From a virus, in the IMG/VR virus record IMGVR_UViG_3300035698_035307, positions 1 to 64,000 of that record: DNA of 64,000 bases; one strand, written 5' to 3'. The notes under the pieces are model-generated. The model was not told the origin of the DNA and made no database searches. It worked only from the letters and a program-made list of their open reading frames with translations. This document shows, piece by piece, positions 57,203-64,000 of this stretch. Made by a program: the position numbers and the translations under genes. The first letter of the stretch is position 1. Each line of letters begins with the position of its first letter.

Positions 57203-58303
57203 TTAAATTTCCATGTTATATTGATACGCACATGTATCGTGTAGTTTCTTTACTTCATTAAGTAACTTAGATTTAAGTTCTTCTTCAAATCCTGTACTCT
57301 TAATATACTTAGAGCAGAGGTTCATTATATCAAATTGTTTGTATATTCTTTCGATTTCTTCAGCATCTAGCTCCATTAAATCTGTATCTATATAACAAGA
57401 TTCATCATAGATGTTAGGTTCTACAAATCTAGCTAAACCATCTATCTCTCTCATTAATGCACCAAGATTATAACTGGTTGATATCTTTGCTGGTATGTAT
57501 AAATCAACAAAATTATTAGTTATATCTGCCTTAAGTTCTTCTAAAGTTTTATCTAAATAATTCAATAAATGAACTTTAATAAATTTCGGACTTACTTTAT
57601 TCTCAATAAAAGCTTCCTTACCTGTTTCAATATCAAGTATATACATGCCTTTTATGTTATCCATATCTGAACGTGTCATTTGATATGGATTACCAATCAT
57701 CTTTACATTTCCTTTTTCTTGTGAATAGTGAATGTGACCAGAATAAACTCTTTTAAATCCTCTGTATTCAGTTGTTGTGATTCCTTCTCTGTTTGTAACT
57801 TTAGCATTCAATTTTAATCCTCTAACTTCAGAGTGACAAAATACATAATCGCTATCAGCATATTCAACTAAAGTATCAATTTCTTCTTCCTGATTTCTTC
57901 TCCAGGGCATTAATAAACATTTTTCTCCAGCCCAATCATATTGAATAGGATTCTTATGTATATTAACGTTTGGGATATTCTTTAAACCATCTAATGATGT
58001 AATCTCATTTGATTTCTTTCTATACAAATCATGATTACCTACAATAATATGAACTGGTAAGATTTTACCAATCTCTGTATATAAGTCAATAACGTAACTG
58101 TTGATAAGTAGGTTTATGCTTTGACGATTATCATACATGTCACCTAGGTGTAACAAAATATCACCCTCTCTGTAATTCTTCTTTATGGTTGGGATTAAAA
58201 CTTTCTCATGAAATTCTTTCATGATTTCAAACCATTCCATTGAGTTAGCTCTTGCTCCCCAGTGAGTGTCTGTAACCATAAAGATTCGTTTTACATCTTT
58301 CAT
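57203..58303 (-). CDS. gp47: Recombination nuclease subunit, gp47-like (Mre11/SbcD)
   Basis: A 366-residue Mn-dependent phosphoesterase nuclease. The five motifs are FMVTDTHWGAR (D-x-H), LLHLGDMYDNR (GD), IIVGNHDLY (GNHD), VFCHSEVRG (H) and VYSGHIHYSQ (G-H-x-H). All ligands are intact, in contrast to the altered phosphoesterase at 7307. The C-terminal part is the helical Rad50-binding domain. T4 gp47 has 339 residues. It forms the MR complex with gp46, encoded just downstream. Confidence 0.92.
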   Translation of the reverse strand: MKDVKRIFMVTDTHWGARANSMEWFEIMKEFHEKVLIPTIKKNYREGDILLHLGDMYDNRQSINLLINSYVIDLYTEIGKILPVHIIVGNHDLYRKKSNEITSLDGLKNIPNVNIHKNPIQYDWAGEKCLLMPWRRNQEEEIDTLVEYADSDYVFCHSEVRGLKLNAKVTNREGITTTEYRGFKRVYSGHIHYSQEKGNVKMIGNPYQMTRSDMDNIKGMYILDIETGKEAFIENKVSPKFIKVHLLNYLDKTLEELKADITNNFVDLYIPAKISTSYNLGALMREIDGLARFVEPNIYDESCYIDTDLMELDAEEIERIYKQFDIMNLCSKYIKSTGFEEELKSKLLNEVKKLHDTCAYQYNMEI

Positions 58304-58318
58304 ACTCGGTCTTTTATT

Positions 58319-58762
58319 TTAAAACAGTCTGTTTATCTTTTTCTTTTTGTATACATCTTTCGCATCGTTAAGTTCATCTAACAATTCGTCTTTAAACGTA
58401 TTACTAAGAGCATTGTAAAACTTAGCAGGAAATACATCAAAGTAGTCAGTTAATACATCAAATACTTCCATTTTCCTGTACTGCATCTTAAGGTTATTTA
58501 TCACCGTAATATAGATTTCATTCATTTGAATCTTCGTGAGTTTCTTCACTTTACCATCCGAATCTAAAACAACTAAGTGTTTAAACTTTCTTGAAGTTCT
58601 TATTATTGTGTCGACATCGTTGAATAACATGTCATAATGTACCTGGTCTTCTAAATCAATATCACTTCTGTCTGAAGGTTTAAAACTCATTGTTGAATCA
58701 TACTCAGGAGCTGATTCATTGAATTTGTTGTCAAATATTTTGTCTTGTTTAGTTCTTCCCAT
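58319..58762 (-). CDS. Hypothetical protein in the recombination operon
   Basis: A 147-residue protein of unknown function. The first 40 residues are polar and charged. The rest is helical with KLTKIQMNEIYITVINNLKM and DVLTDYFDVFPAKFYNALSN. It lies between gp41 (5-base gap upstream) and gp47 (15-base gap), so it is coexpressed with replication genes. It could be a small helicase or recombination accessory factor. No motif supports a specific role. Confidence 0.6.
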   Translation of the reverse strand: MGRTKQDKIFDNKFNESAPEYDSTMSFKPSDRSDIDLEDQVHYDMLFNDVDTIIRTSRKFKHLVVLDSDGKVKKLTKIQMNEIYITVINNLKMQYRKMEVFDVLTDYFDVFPAKFYNALSNTFKDELLDELNDAKDVYKKKKINRLF

Positions 58763-58767
58763 TTTTT

Positions 58768-60123
58768 TTAATTTTGATTGCTACCATCATATTCATCACT
58801 CTCGCCGCTACCTGCAGCTCCACTCCATTCTTCAGTTGATTCAGTGAGTCTCATAAATTCGTAGTTAATTGTTAACTTAAATCTCATATTTTTACCTTCG
58901 CCATCTCTAATCTTTAGGATTTTAAGCCAATACTCAGGTGGGTCAGATTCATACATTATCTTATCTTGAATAATTGCATACATCATATCTGCAGTATGTG
59001 ATAGACCAGCTGATTCAGCAATATTGTTCATTGTTATTTCAGTTGAATCATAACCATCTCTATTAATCTGAGTTGCAGTAATGATAAGCCAATCATTTCT
59101 AATTGCCATCGCTCTAAGGTCTTCAGCTATTTGCTTCACCTTCATGTAAGTATTATCACTATTAGGGTTTCTATAATTAGCTAAGATGTTAATGTAGTCA
59201 ATTACTACTACTTGCATCTTAATACCCTTAACTTCTTCAAGTTCTTTTAAATATGCTTCGATATCTAAAACTGAAAATTGTGATGTTGGTACATGTTTAA
59301 TAAATAATTGTCCAGGAGGTAATAAACCTTCTGACATTCTATCTAATTTTCTCTTAATGAGATTCTTGTCTCTTGCTTTCTTTGCATACTCAGACATTCC
59401 AATATTAAGAGCATTAGAACCAATACGTTTCACAAATTTATGTGCACCCATTTCTGCAGAAATTACTGCAGTGTTGTGACCTCTTTTTACGAAGTTCACG
59501 GCATCATTTGCTAGGAAGATAGATTTACCAATGTTTTGTTCACCAGCATATACAACTAATGATTGTTTATCATATCCACCATGTGTTACTGCATCAACGG
59601 CATTGTAACCTGTCGTAATCTTTTGTTCTTGTTTCTGGTCGTGACAAGCTGGGTCAAAAAAGTCTAAACCTAAATCTGTATTAAAGTTTAAATTATTTCT
59701 CTCATTTATTAATGTCTTAACCTTGTTGATAATAGTATCAACGTTGTCTGGAGTAACTTTGTTCGTTTGAACATACTCCATTGTATCTAAGAGTGTTGTA
59801 TCAAATGTCCTCCACTTAATCCAAGCTTCTGCAGTAGTTTCTAACCATTCTGCATCGTATTCTTTTAAATTTACATCGTAAATAGCTGTTACTAAATCCT
59901 TTGAAATACCAGTTTGCTTTGCAGCCTTTGAATGGTCTATCAAAAGTTTCATTTGTTCAGCTGATGGTGTTTCTTTAAATTTTACGTAAAACTTATTTGC
60001 CAACGTTGAAAGAACATCAATCTCTTTACTGGTATAATAATCTTTACCAATCTTGCTTAAGTATTTTGGTTTACTTAAACAGAGATTGAAAAAGGTCTTT
60101 TCGTAGTCTGCGTTAAAGTTCAT
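58768..60123 (-). CDS. gp41: Replicative DnaB-type helicase, gp41-like
   Basis: A 451-residue hexameric 5'-3' helicase. The N-terminal domain (1-150) is helical. The RecA-like domain has VVYAGEQNIGKSIFLANDA as Walker A (with ENIGKS-type loop), AVISAEMGAHKFVKRIG (H1a), MQVVVIDYINILA as Walker B, WLIITATQINRDG (H3) and IAESAGLSHTADMMYAI (H4). Length is close to T4 gp41 (475). It overlaps the HAD-phosphatase gene by 11 bases. Confidence 0.9.
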   Translation of the reverse strand: MNFNADYEKTFFNLCLSKPKYLSKIGKDYYTSKEIDVLSTLANKFYVKFKETPSAEQMKLLIDHSKAAKQTGISKDLVTAIYDVNLKEYDAEWLETTAEAWIKWRTFDTTLLDTMEYVQTNKVTPDNVDTIINKVKTLINERNNLNFNTDLGLDFFDPACHDQKQEQKITTGYNAVDAVTHGGYDKQSLVVYAGEQNIGKSIFLANDAVNFVKRGHNTAVISAEMGAHKFVKRIGSNALNIGMSEYAKKARDKNLIKRKLDRMSEGLLPPGQLFIKHVPTSQFSVLDIEAYLKELEEVKGIKMQVVVIDYINILANYRNPNSDNTYMKVKQIAEDLRAMAIRNDWLIITATQINRDGYDSTEITMNNIAESAGLSHTADMMYAIIQDKIMYESDPPEYWLKILKIRDGEGKNMRFKLTINYEFMRLTESTEEWSGAAGSGESDEYDGSNQN

Positions 60124-60652
60124 CTTTAGTTATCTTTTTAAAATCCTTTATCCAATAAAATTGTTTCATACCAGAATTATCTGCAAATCCTTTATCAGTC
60201 TCTCTATCTCCAACCATTATCGAGTCTTTAATATTGATACCTAATTCAGATGCTGCTTTTAAAGCCATACCTGGATTTGGTTTTCTCATCTGGTCTCCAG
60301 CTGCATTTGTCTTGCTAAAATATATTTTCTCGAAGTTAACACCTTCTTTCTTTGCAGCTTTCGTAATGTTTGCAAATTTTTCAATTATATCCTTTAAGCT
60401 TATGTAGCCTGCTGCAATGCTACCTTGGTTGCTTGCACCTATGATTTTATATCCAGCTTCTTGAAAAAGTTTAATTTTATTCAAAACACCTGGAATAAAA
60501 GCCCAGTCATCTTTGTCTTGCGGAAATGTACCCTTAGTCTTAGGTTTGATGACGGTATGGTCTAAATCTAAAAAAAGGCCAGCAGGTTTTTCCTCTTGAC
60601 CTTCTTTAATAAATTGACCAAATGTTTTTATAAATAGTTTATCTTGTGCCAT
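60113..60652 (-). CDS. HAD polynucleotide 3'-phosphatase-like protein with capsid-targeting N-terminus
   Basis: A 179-residue HAD-superfamily phosphatase of the HisB-N/PNKP 3'-phosphatase type. Motif I is LFLDLDHTVIKPK (nucleophile Asp and D-x-D), followed by the FIPGVLNKIKLFQEAGYKII cap, GASNQGSIAAG (motif II), RKPNPGMALKAA (motif III Lys) and IMVGDRETDKGFADN (motif IV). The N-terminus FIKTFGQFIKEGQEE matches the capsid-targeting pattern with I-K-E before G. T4 Pnkp fuses such a phosphatase to a kinase, while here it stands alone. A packaged RNA/DNA end-processing enzyme is suggested. Confidence 0.82.
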   Translation of the reverse strand: MAQDKLFIKTFGQFIKEGQEEKPAGLFLDLDHTVIKPKTKGTFPQDKDDWAFIPGVLNKIKLFQEAGYKIIGASNQGSIAAGYISLKDIIEKFANITKAAKKEGVNFEKIYFSKTNAAGDQMRKPNPGMALKAASELGINIKDSIMVGDRETDKGFADNSGMKQFYWIKDFKKITKDEL

Positions 60653-60654
60653 TG

Positions 60655-60963
60655 TTATTTGGTTTTTTCGTAGGGGTTAACTAGGACCTTATAAGAAGTC
60701 TTAGAATCAGATGTTCTTGTTATTTCAATAGAACCTTTATCAATTAATTCTAATAGACTAGACTGTATGATTTCAGCTGAGGCAGTAGGCATCTTTTTCT
60801 TAATAATATAATCCGAAAATGTGATGTCACCTGATTTACCTTTATCATCAGCTCGTTTACAAACGAAGTAAAGTAAGTCATCAGGTTTTGGCCATCCGTC
60901 CATATCTTTATCCATTTCTAAAACATGTTTGATTTGTATTTTATCTTTGTTGAAATTACTCAT
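60655..60963 (-). CDS. Hypothetical winged-helix-like small protein
   Basis: A 102-residue protein. The pattern LLYFVCKRADDKGKSGDITF, then SDYIIKKKMPTASAEIIQSS and LIDKGSIEITRTSDSKTSYK resembles three helices and a beta wing, so DNA binding is possible. It sits between uvsX (after a terminator) and the HAD gene, one base apart from the latter. No family is recognised. Confidence 0.55.
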   Translation of the reverse strand: MSNFNKDKIQIKHVLEMDKDMDGWPKPDDLLYFVCKRADDKGKSGDITFSDYIIKKKMPTASAEIIQSSLLELIDKGSIEITRTSDSKTSYKVLVNPYEKTK

Positions 60964-60970
60964 ATGATTG

Positions 60971-60993
60971 AATTAAAGGGGCCGAAGCCCCTT
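60971..60993 (-). terminator. Intrinsic terminator with TTCG loop
   Basis: On the minus strand AAGGGGC-TTCG-GCCCCTT forms a 7-bp stem with the very stable TTCG tetraloop, followed by TAATT. It is immediately after the uvsX stop codon. Confidence 0.75.
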
Positions 60994-60996
60994 AGT

Positions 60997-62274
60997 TTAT
61001 TTCTTTAATTCTTCTTGAATAGAATCCATTGCATCTTCGCCTTCTGTTTCTACATCATCAAGTAAGTCGATTATCTCATCTTCTTCACCTAACATATCAT
61101 CTGGAATTGTATCATTGATTCCGTAATTAAACATTGGTTGAATACGCTCGTTAATTGCATCTAAAACATCCTTTGTGAATACTTTATCAGAATAAAGTTC
61201 GTTTGCTTTTTTAATTGGCTCATCTAAATGTTTACATACCCAACTCTTACAGTTCTGCTTGATATTGATATCACCGTTCGCATCCATTTCACCTTTAGAA
61301 ACACCTACTGTGTCCCAATCGAAATATTCTTCAAGTCCAACATAAGGATTCATACCAGAATCATATCTAATGAATGCTTTCACAACATTAGGTTTTGCAA
61401 ATCTATTCTTATTTGGGGCTACTCTAACTATAATACCTGATTTGATTTTATTCTTACCAGAACCTTCAGTTAATTGAGCTTTACCTAAGAATAAGATAAT
61501 ACTAGCTGCATATTCTGGGCCAGTTCCACCACCTGCTTTTGTAAGTGATATAAAACTCTGTGTTTGATATGTATGATTAGTAAATACAAATGGAGCTTTA
61601 ATTTCTGCTAAAGGAACTGTTATAATTCTAAATAGAGATTTCGTAAGTTTCGCTCTTGTCATATCTGCTTTTTCACTACCAGAGATTGCATCGTCTACTT
61701 CTTTCTTCGATGGTAAGTTACCAGCTGAATCAAGTGCAAAGAATAATTTAGGAATTTTAATACCTTCTCTTTTCTTTTGTACAAGCTGGTCGATTAATGA
61801 AGTAATATGATGTCTAAACTCTTGTAATGTTGCCATTGGTTCATATCTCACCTTTGTTGTATCAATTCCAAAAGTTTCCATTAATTTCTTATCAATAGCA
61901 TTTTCTGAGTCGTAAAATACAACATAATATCCCATTGCAATTGCATTCTTAACTGCGTTCAATAGTAAATATGTTTTTCCTGTACCTGATGGTCCTGCAA
62001 GTGCAACACATCTGTTGTTTGGTATACCACCGTATATAGAGCCAGTACATGCAGCGTTTATAATGTGACTACCGAACGAAATATAATGGTCAACTTCACT
62101 GAAAGTATTCTCAGACATTTTACTACCATAAAGACTTATCTTGTCGAGGTCTTTATTCATGTCATCAAAAGTAAATTCAGGTATCACCTTCTTTGATTTA
62201 GTTACTTTAACTTTCTTCACTTTAGGCATGCCATCTGTTGCTTTTGCTTTGTCTTTGTCGTTTTTCTTCGCCAT
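60997..62274 (-). CDS. uvsX: RecA-like recombinase UvsX
   Basis: A 425-residue recombinase that forms filaments on single-stranded DNA for strand exchange and recombination-dependent replication. Walker A is ALAGPSGTGKTYLLLNAV (about 91-108), FYDSENAIDKKLMETFGID is the adenine/E96-like region, PKLFFALDSAGNLPSKKEVD Walker B, and FVFTNHTYQTQSF precedes DNA-binding loop 2 (SLTKAGGGTGPEYAAS). T4 UvsX has 391 residues. The C-terminus is strongly acidic as in T4. Confidence 0.92.
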   Translation of the reverse strand: MAKKNDKDKAKATDGMPKVKKVKVTKSKKVIPEFTFDDMNKDLDKISLYGSKMSENTFSEVDHYISFGSHIINAACTGSIYGGIPNNRCVALAGPSGTGKTYLLLNAVKNAIAMGYYVVFYDSENAIDKKLMETFGIDTTKVRYEPMATLQEFRHHITSLIDQLVQKKREGIKIPKLFFALDSAGNLPSKKEVDDAISGSEKADMTRAKLTKSLFRIITVPLAEIKAPFVFTNHTYQTQSFISLTKAGGGTGPEYAASIILFLGKAQLTEGSGKNKIKSGIIVRVAPNKNRFAKPNVVKAFIRYDSGMNPYVGLEEYFDWDTVGVSKGEMDANGDINIKQNCKSWVCKHLDEPIKKANELYSDKVFTKDVLDAINERIQPMFNYGINDTIPDDMLGEEDEIIDLLDDVETEGEDAMDSIQEELKK

Positions 62275-62295
62275 AATTAATTTTTATTTTTAATT

Positions 62296-63447
62296 CTAAA
62301 ATAATGCACTTGTGTACAATAAATTTCTATCTAATTGTTTTAATCCCATTACCTTTATTACTTTGTTTAATGGGTCCAACATGCATTTTTCAAATTGCAT
62401 TTCATAATCTATCTTCGGTGCAAACTCATAAGGAAAACTACCCTGAGCATAAGAGAAGCTGTCGTTAACTACATCAGTTGTATGATATACTTTTACTTTA
62501 ACTGAATCTCCAATTCTCTCGTATTTATTCTTATGTTGTGACTTATGTAAAAGTAGATTATGATATCCAACACCTCTTACGTGGTATTGACAGCCTGAAC
62601 CATATTCTAGCACCTTCTGGTCATCAATTATATACTTTGCATAACCATTACACTTAAGTGAGAATGATATGTCTTCAACATCTGCAACTAAAAATTCTTT
62701 CTTAATTGTCTTTAAGTATTGAACAACTTCCTTTAGTTCAGGTTTATCTTGCTTAAAGAATATTTCTAAAATTTTAGTTAGATGTTTTCTTGCAAATGGT
62801 GGAGTAGATGATTGAATCGTATTCCATCCTTTTACTTTTATCTTTGAAAGACTCTTATGGTGTACATTAGGGTCTTCCCAAACAATATCTTGAATGTATT
62901 TCTTTTTTGCTAAGTGAATACATTTTTTTGCAATTGACTCCATTTCAAATGAAAGGAAGTTTTCACCATTAATATTATCTGCATACATCTGGTGCACCTT
63001 TGCAAGATATCCCTTTAATCTGTGCTCGTAGAGTTGTAGAACAAAATCTTTCTCATCACCTTTCCAGTTTGATTTATCAATAAACTCTTGGAACGTAACA
63101 TAACAAGAATCAGTATCAATATAAGTTACAATTGGAGCGTAAACTTGTCCTGTAATTTCAATACCTAATTTCTTGTGAAGTGCTATATCTTTATGCCAAA
63201 ATTCATGGGCATATTTATTAAGCATACGTTCTGCGTATAAGATACAATCCTGGCCCTGTAATGTGATTGACTCTGCTATGTCAATATTAAAGAAATAGAA
63301 CCACTCGTTTCCAAATGCGCCATAGATAGAGTTCAAGATACGTTTTACAGATTGTTCTAAATTGTAATATCTGTCAACTAATTCCTGTTCAACTACTAAA
63401 AGCTTTTCTAATTCCTCTTTGTTTAATTTACTTAAATCTTCACTCAT
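62296..63447 (-). CDS. gp43: DNA polymerase, C-terminal palm/thumb part (split gp43)
   Basis: A 383-residue family B polymerase fragment. Motif B is LEQSVKRILNSIYGAFGNEW (residues 32-51, K-x3-N-S-x-Y-G) and motif C is TYIDTDSCYV (about 108-117). Motif A (D-x-x-S-L-Y-P) and the 3'-5' exonuclease are absent and must be encoded elsewhere. T4 gp43 is one 898-residue chain. The start has its own ATG and an acidic helical leader (SKLNKEELEKLLVVEQELVD), so this is a separate gene, as in some T4-type phages with split gene 43. The sliding-clamp-like gene is 12 bases upstream. Confidence 0.88.
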   Translation of the reverse strand: MSEDLSKLNKEELEKLLVVEQELVDRYYNLEQSVKRILNSIYGAFGNEWFYFFNIDIAESITLQGQDCILYAERMLNKYAHEFWHKDIALHKKLGIEITGQVYAPIVTYIDTDSCYVTFQEFIDKSNWKGDEKDFVLQLYEHRLKGYLAKVHQMYADNINGENFLSFEMESIAKKCIHLAKKKYIQDIVWEDPNVHHKSLSKIKVKGWNTIQSSTPPFARKHLTKILEIFFKQDKPELKEVVQYLKTIKKEFLVADVEDISFSLKCNGYAKYIIDDQKVLEYGSGCQYHVRGVGYHNLLLHKSQHKNKYERIGDSVKVKVYHTTDVVNDSFSYAQGSFPYEFAPKIDYEMQFEKCMLDPLNKVIKVMGLKQLDRNLLYTSALF

Positions 63448-63459
63448 AGACCGTTCTTA

Positions 63460-64000
63460 TTAATCTGTTTGACAAGTTGCTATTGATAATAGAGTTTCAC
63501 TGTCATTAGATTTAAGAATCAATTTATTATGACATACTGAACAATCATAAGTTTCACTGTCAATTAAATTCAAGTATCTCTTATAAATCTGTACTGTGTC
63601 ACCTTTACTATCAGCTGATGATGGTGTCGCGATTAATGTATTAAATGTATCGTTAGGACTTTTAAACCAGACTTGGTTGTCCTTTAGTTCAATAAGGAAA
63701 GTATCTACATCTTTCTCAATATTTAATCTACTTTCAAGTTTAGAGATTACATCTTCGTCAAATGTAAATTTAAACAGTTTGTCACCATCATCGAAAATTG
63801 CTTCAATTTGGTCTACTGTTAAGTCCATAAAATTAATTGCAGGGTCGGCACAAGGTAATTTGATTTTATCAGTTTCTGCTGCGTTAGAAATTATAAATTG
63901 AGTTGCAATCCAACCAGCATCTGTTGCTGAGAATGTAACTTCTGCTTTAATAGTTTCTAAACCAAACGTCTTAAGTGCATCAATTACTCTGTTTCCATTG
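63460..64000 (-). CDS. Probable sliding clamp (gp45-like), 5' part outside the window
   Basis: The frame runs from the stop at 63460 to the window edge with no stop (at least 179 residues). An internal ATG at 63828 is not the start, because the upstream codons read as protein (DAGWIATQFIISNAAETDKI). Strand patterns such as MDLTVDQIEAIF, DTFLIELKDNQVWFKSPND and the final SETYDCSVCHNKLILKSND resemble clamp domains, where L-P-x-x-Y-x-V and a C-terminal strand are typical. It directly precedes the polymerase gene. T4 gp45 has 228 residues. The assignment is moderate. Confidence 0.5.
   Translation of the reverse strand, partial: NGNRVIDALKTFGLETIKAEVTFSATDAGWIATQFIISNAAETDKIKLPCADPAINFMDLTVDQIEAIFDDGDKLFKFTFDEDVISKLESRLNIEKDVDTFLIELKDNQVWFKSPNDTFNTLIATPSSADSKGDTVQIYKRYLNLIDSETYDCSVCHNKLILKSNDSETLLSIATCQTD

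Overview
The window is part of a large T4-type contractile-tailed phage genome. The evidence is a near-complete set of T4-family genes recognisable from their proteins: portal (gp20), prohead protease (gp21), two gp23/gp24-type capsid proteins, terminase (gp16/gp17), tail sheath (gp18), tail tube (gp19), late sigma factor (gp55), head-completion nuclease (gp4), clamp loader (gp44), RNase H, recombination nuclease pair (gp46/gp47), DnaB-type helicase (gp41), UvsX, the C-terminal part of DNA polymerase (gp43) and probably the sliding clamp (gp45, cut by the right edge). The DNA is visibly AT-rich. Start codons are mostly preceded by A-rich tracts rather than Shine-Dalgarno sequences, which suggests a Bacteroidota host (inference). 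All genes are on the minus strand except two at 40203-41074. I saw no tRNA gene, insertion sequence, intron or CRISPR array. No gene-free stretch exceeds 300 bases.

Layout, left to right (transcription runs right to left). 1-7.3 kb: Hsp20, endolysin, small structural and membrane proteins, a RecB/Cas4-like exonuclease and an ECF-type sigma factor. 7.3-21.3 kb: accessory metabolism, with an ATP-grasp enzyme, a three-gene block of two thymidylate-synthase-fold enzymes around an APH-type kinase, a MazG-like pyrophosphohydrolase, a 2H phosphoesterase, a phosphoribosyltransferase, a capsid-vertex paralog, then an amidinotransferase / deoxyribosyltransferase-like / sulfotransferase / P-loop kinase operon and a guanylate-kinase-like dNMP kinase. 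21.3-36.7 kb: tail and packaging (tape measure, gp26-like hub protein, tube, sheath, terminase) and a holin-like protein. 36.7-40.1 kb: clamp loader and RNase H. 41-55.5 kb: head genes, the late sigma factor, a CCA-adding-type enzyme and a gp15-like protein. 55.5-64 kb: recombination and replication.

Two features tie the window together. First, at least eight genes encode proteins whose N-termini resemble the T4 capsid-targeting sequence (K-T-Y/F-x-E-F-I-x-E), which the T4-type protease cuts after L/I-x-E. Several carry enzyme domains (2H phosphoesterase, phosphoribosyltransferase, HAD phosphatase, CCA-type nucleotidyltransferase, ATP-grasp). This suggests a virion-packaged, injected set of enzymes, part of which looks like an RNA/tRNA end-repair kit. 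Second, an octamer GATATATA or GATAAATA lies about 20-50 nt upstream of many virion-related genes and is not apparent before the replication genes. It probably is the late promoter read by the gp55-like sigma factor. At the holin-like gene this motif sits in the loop of a hairpin that covers the start region, the layout used by T4 to delay translation of its lysozyme gene.

Other notable points: an A9 slippery run that would fuse two head-region reading frames, a protease-scaffold fusion with eleven perfect-length 14-residue repeats, a split DNA polymerase, and two different phage sigma factors.
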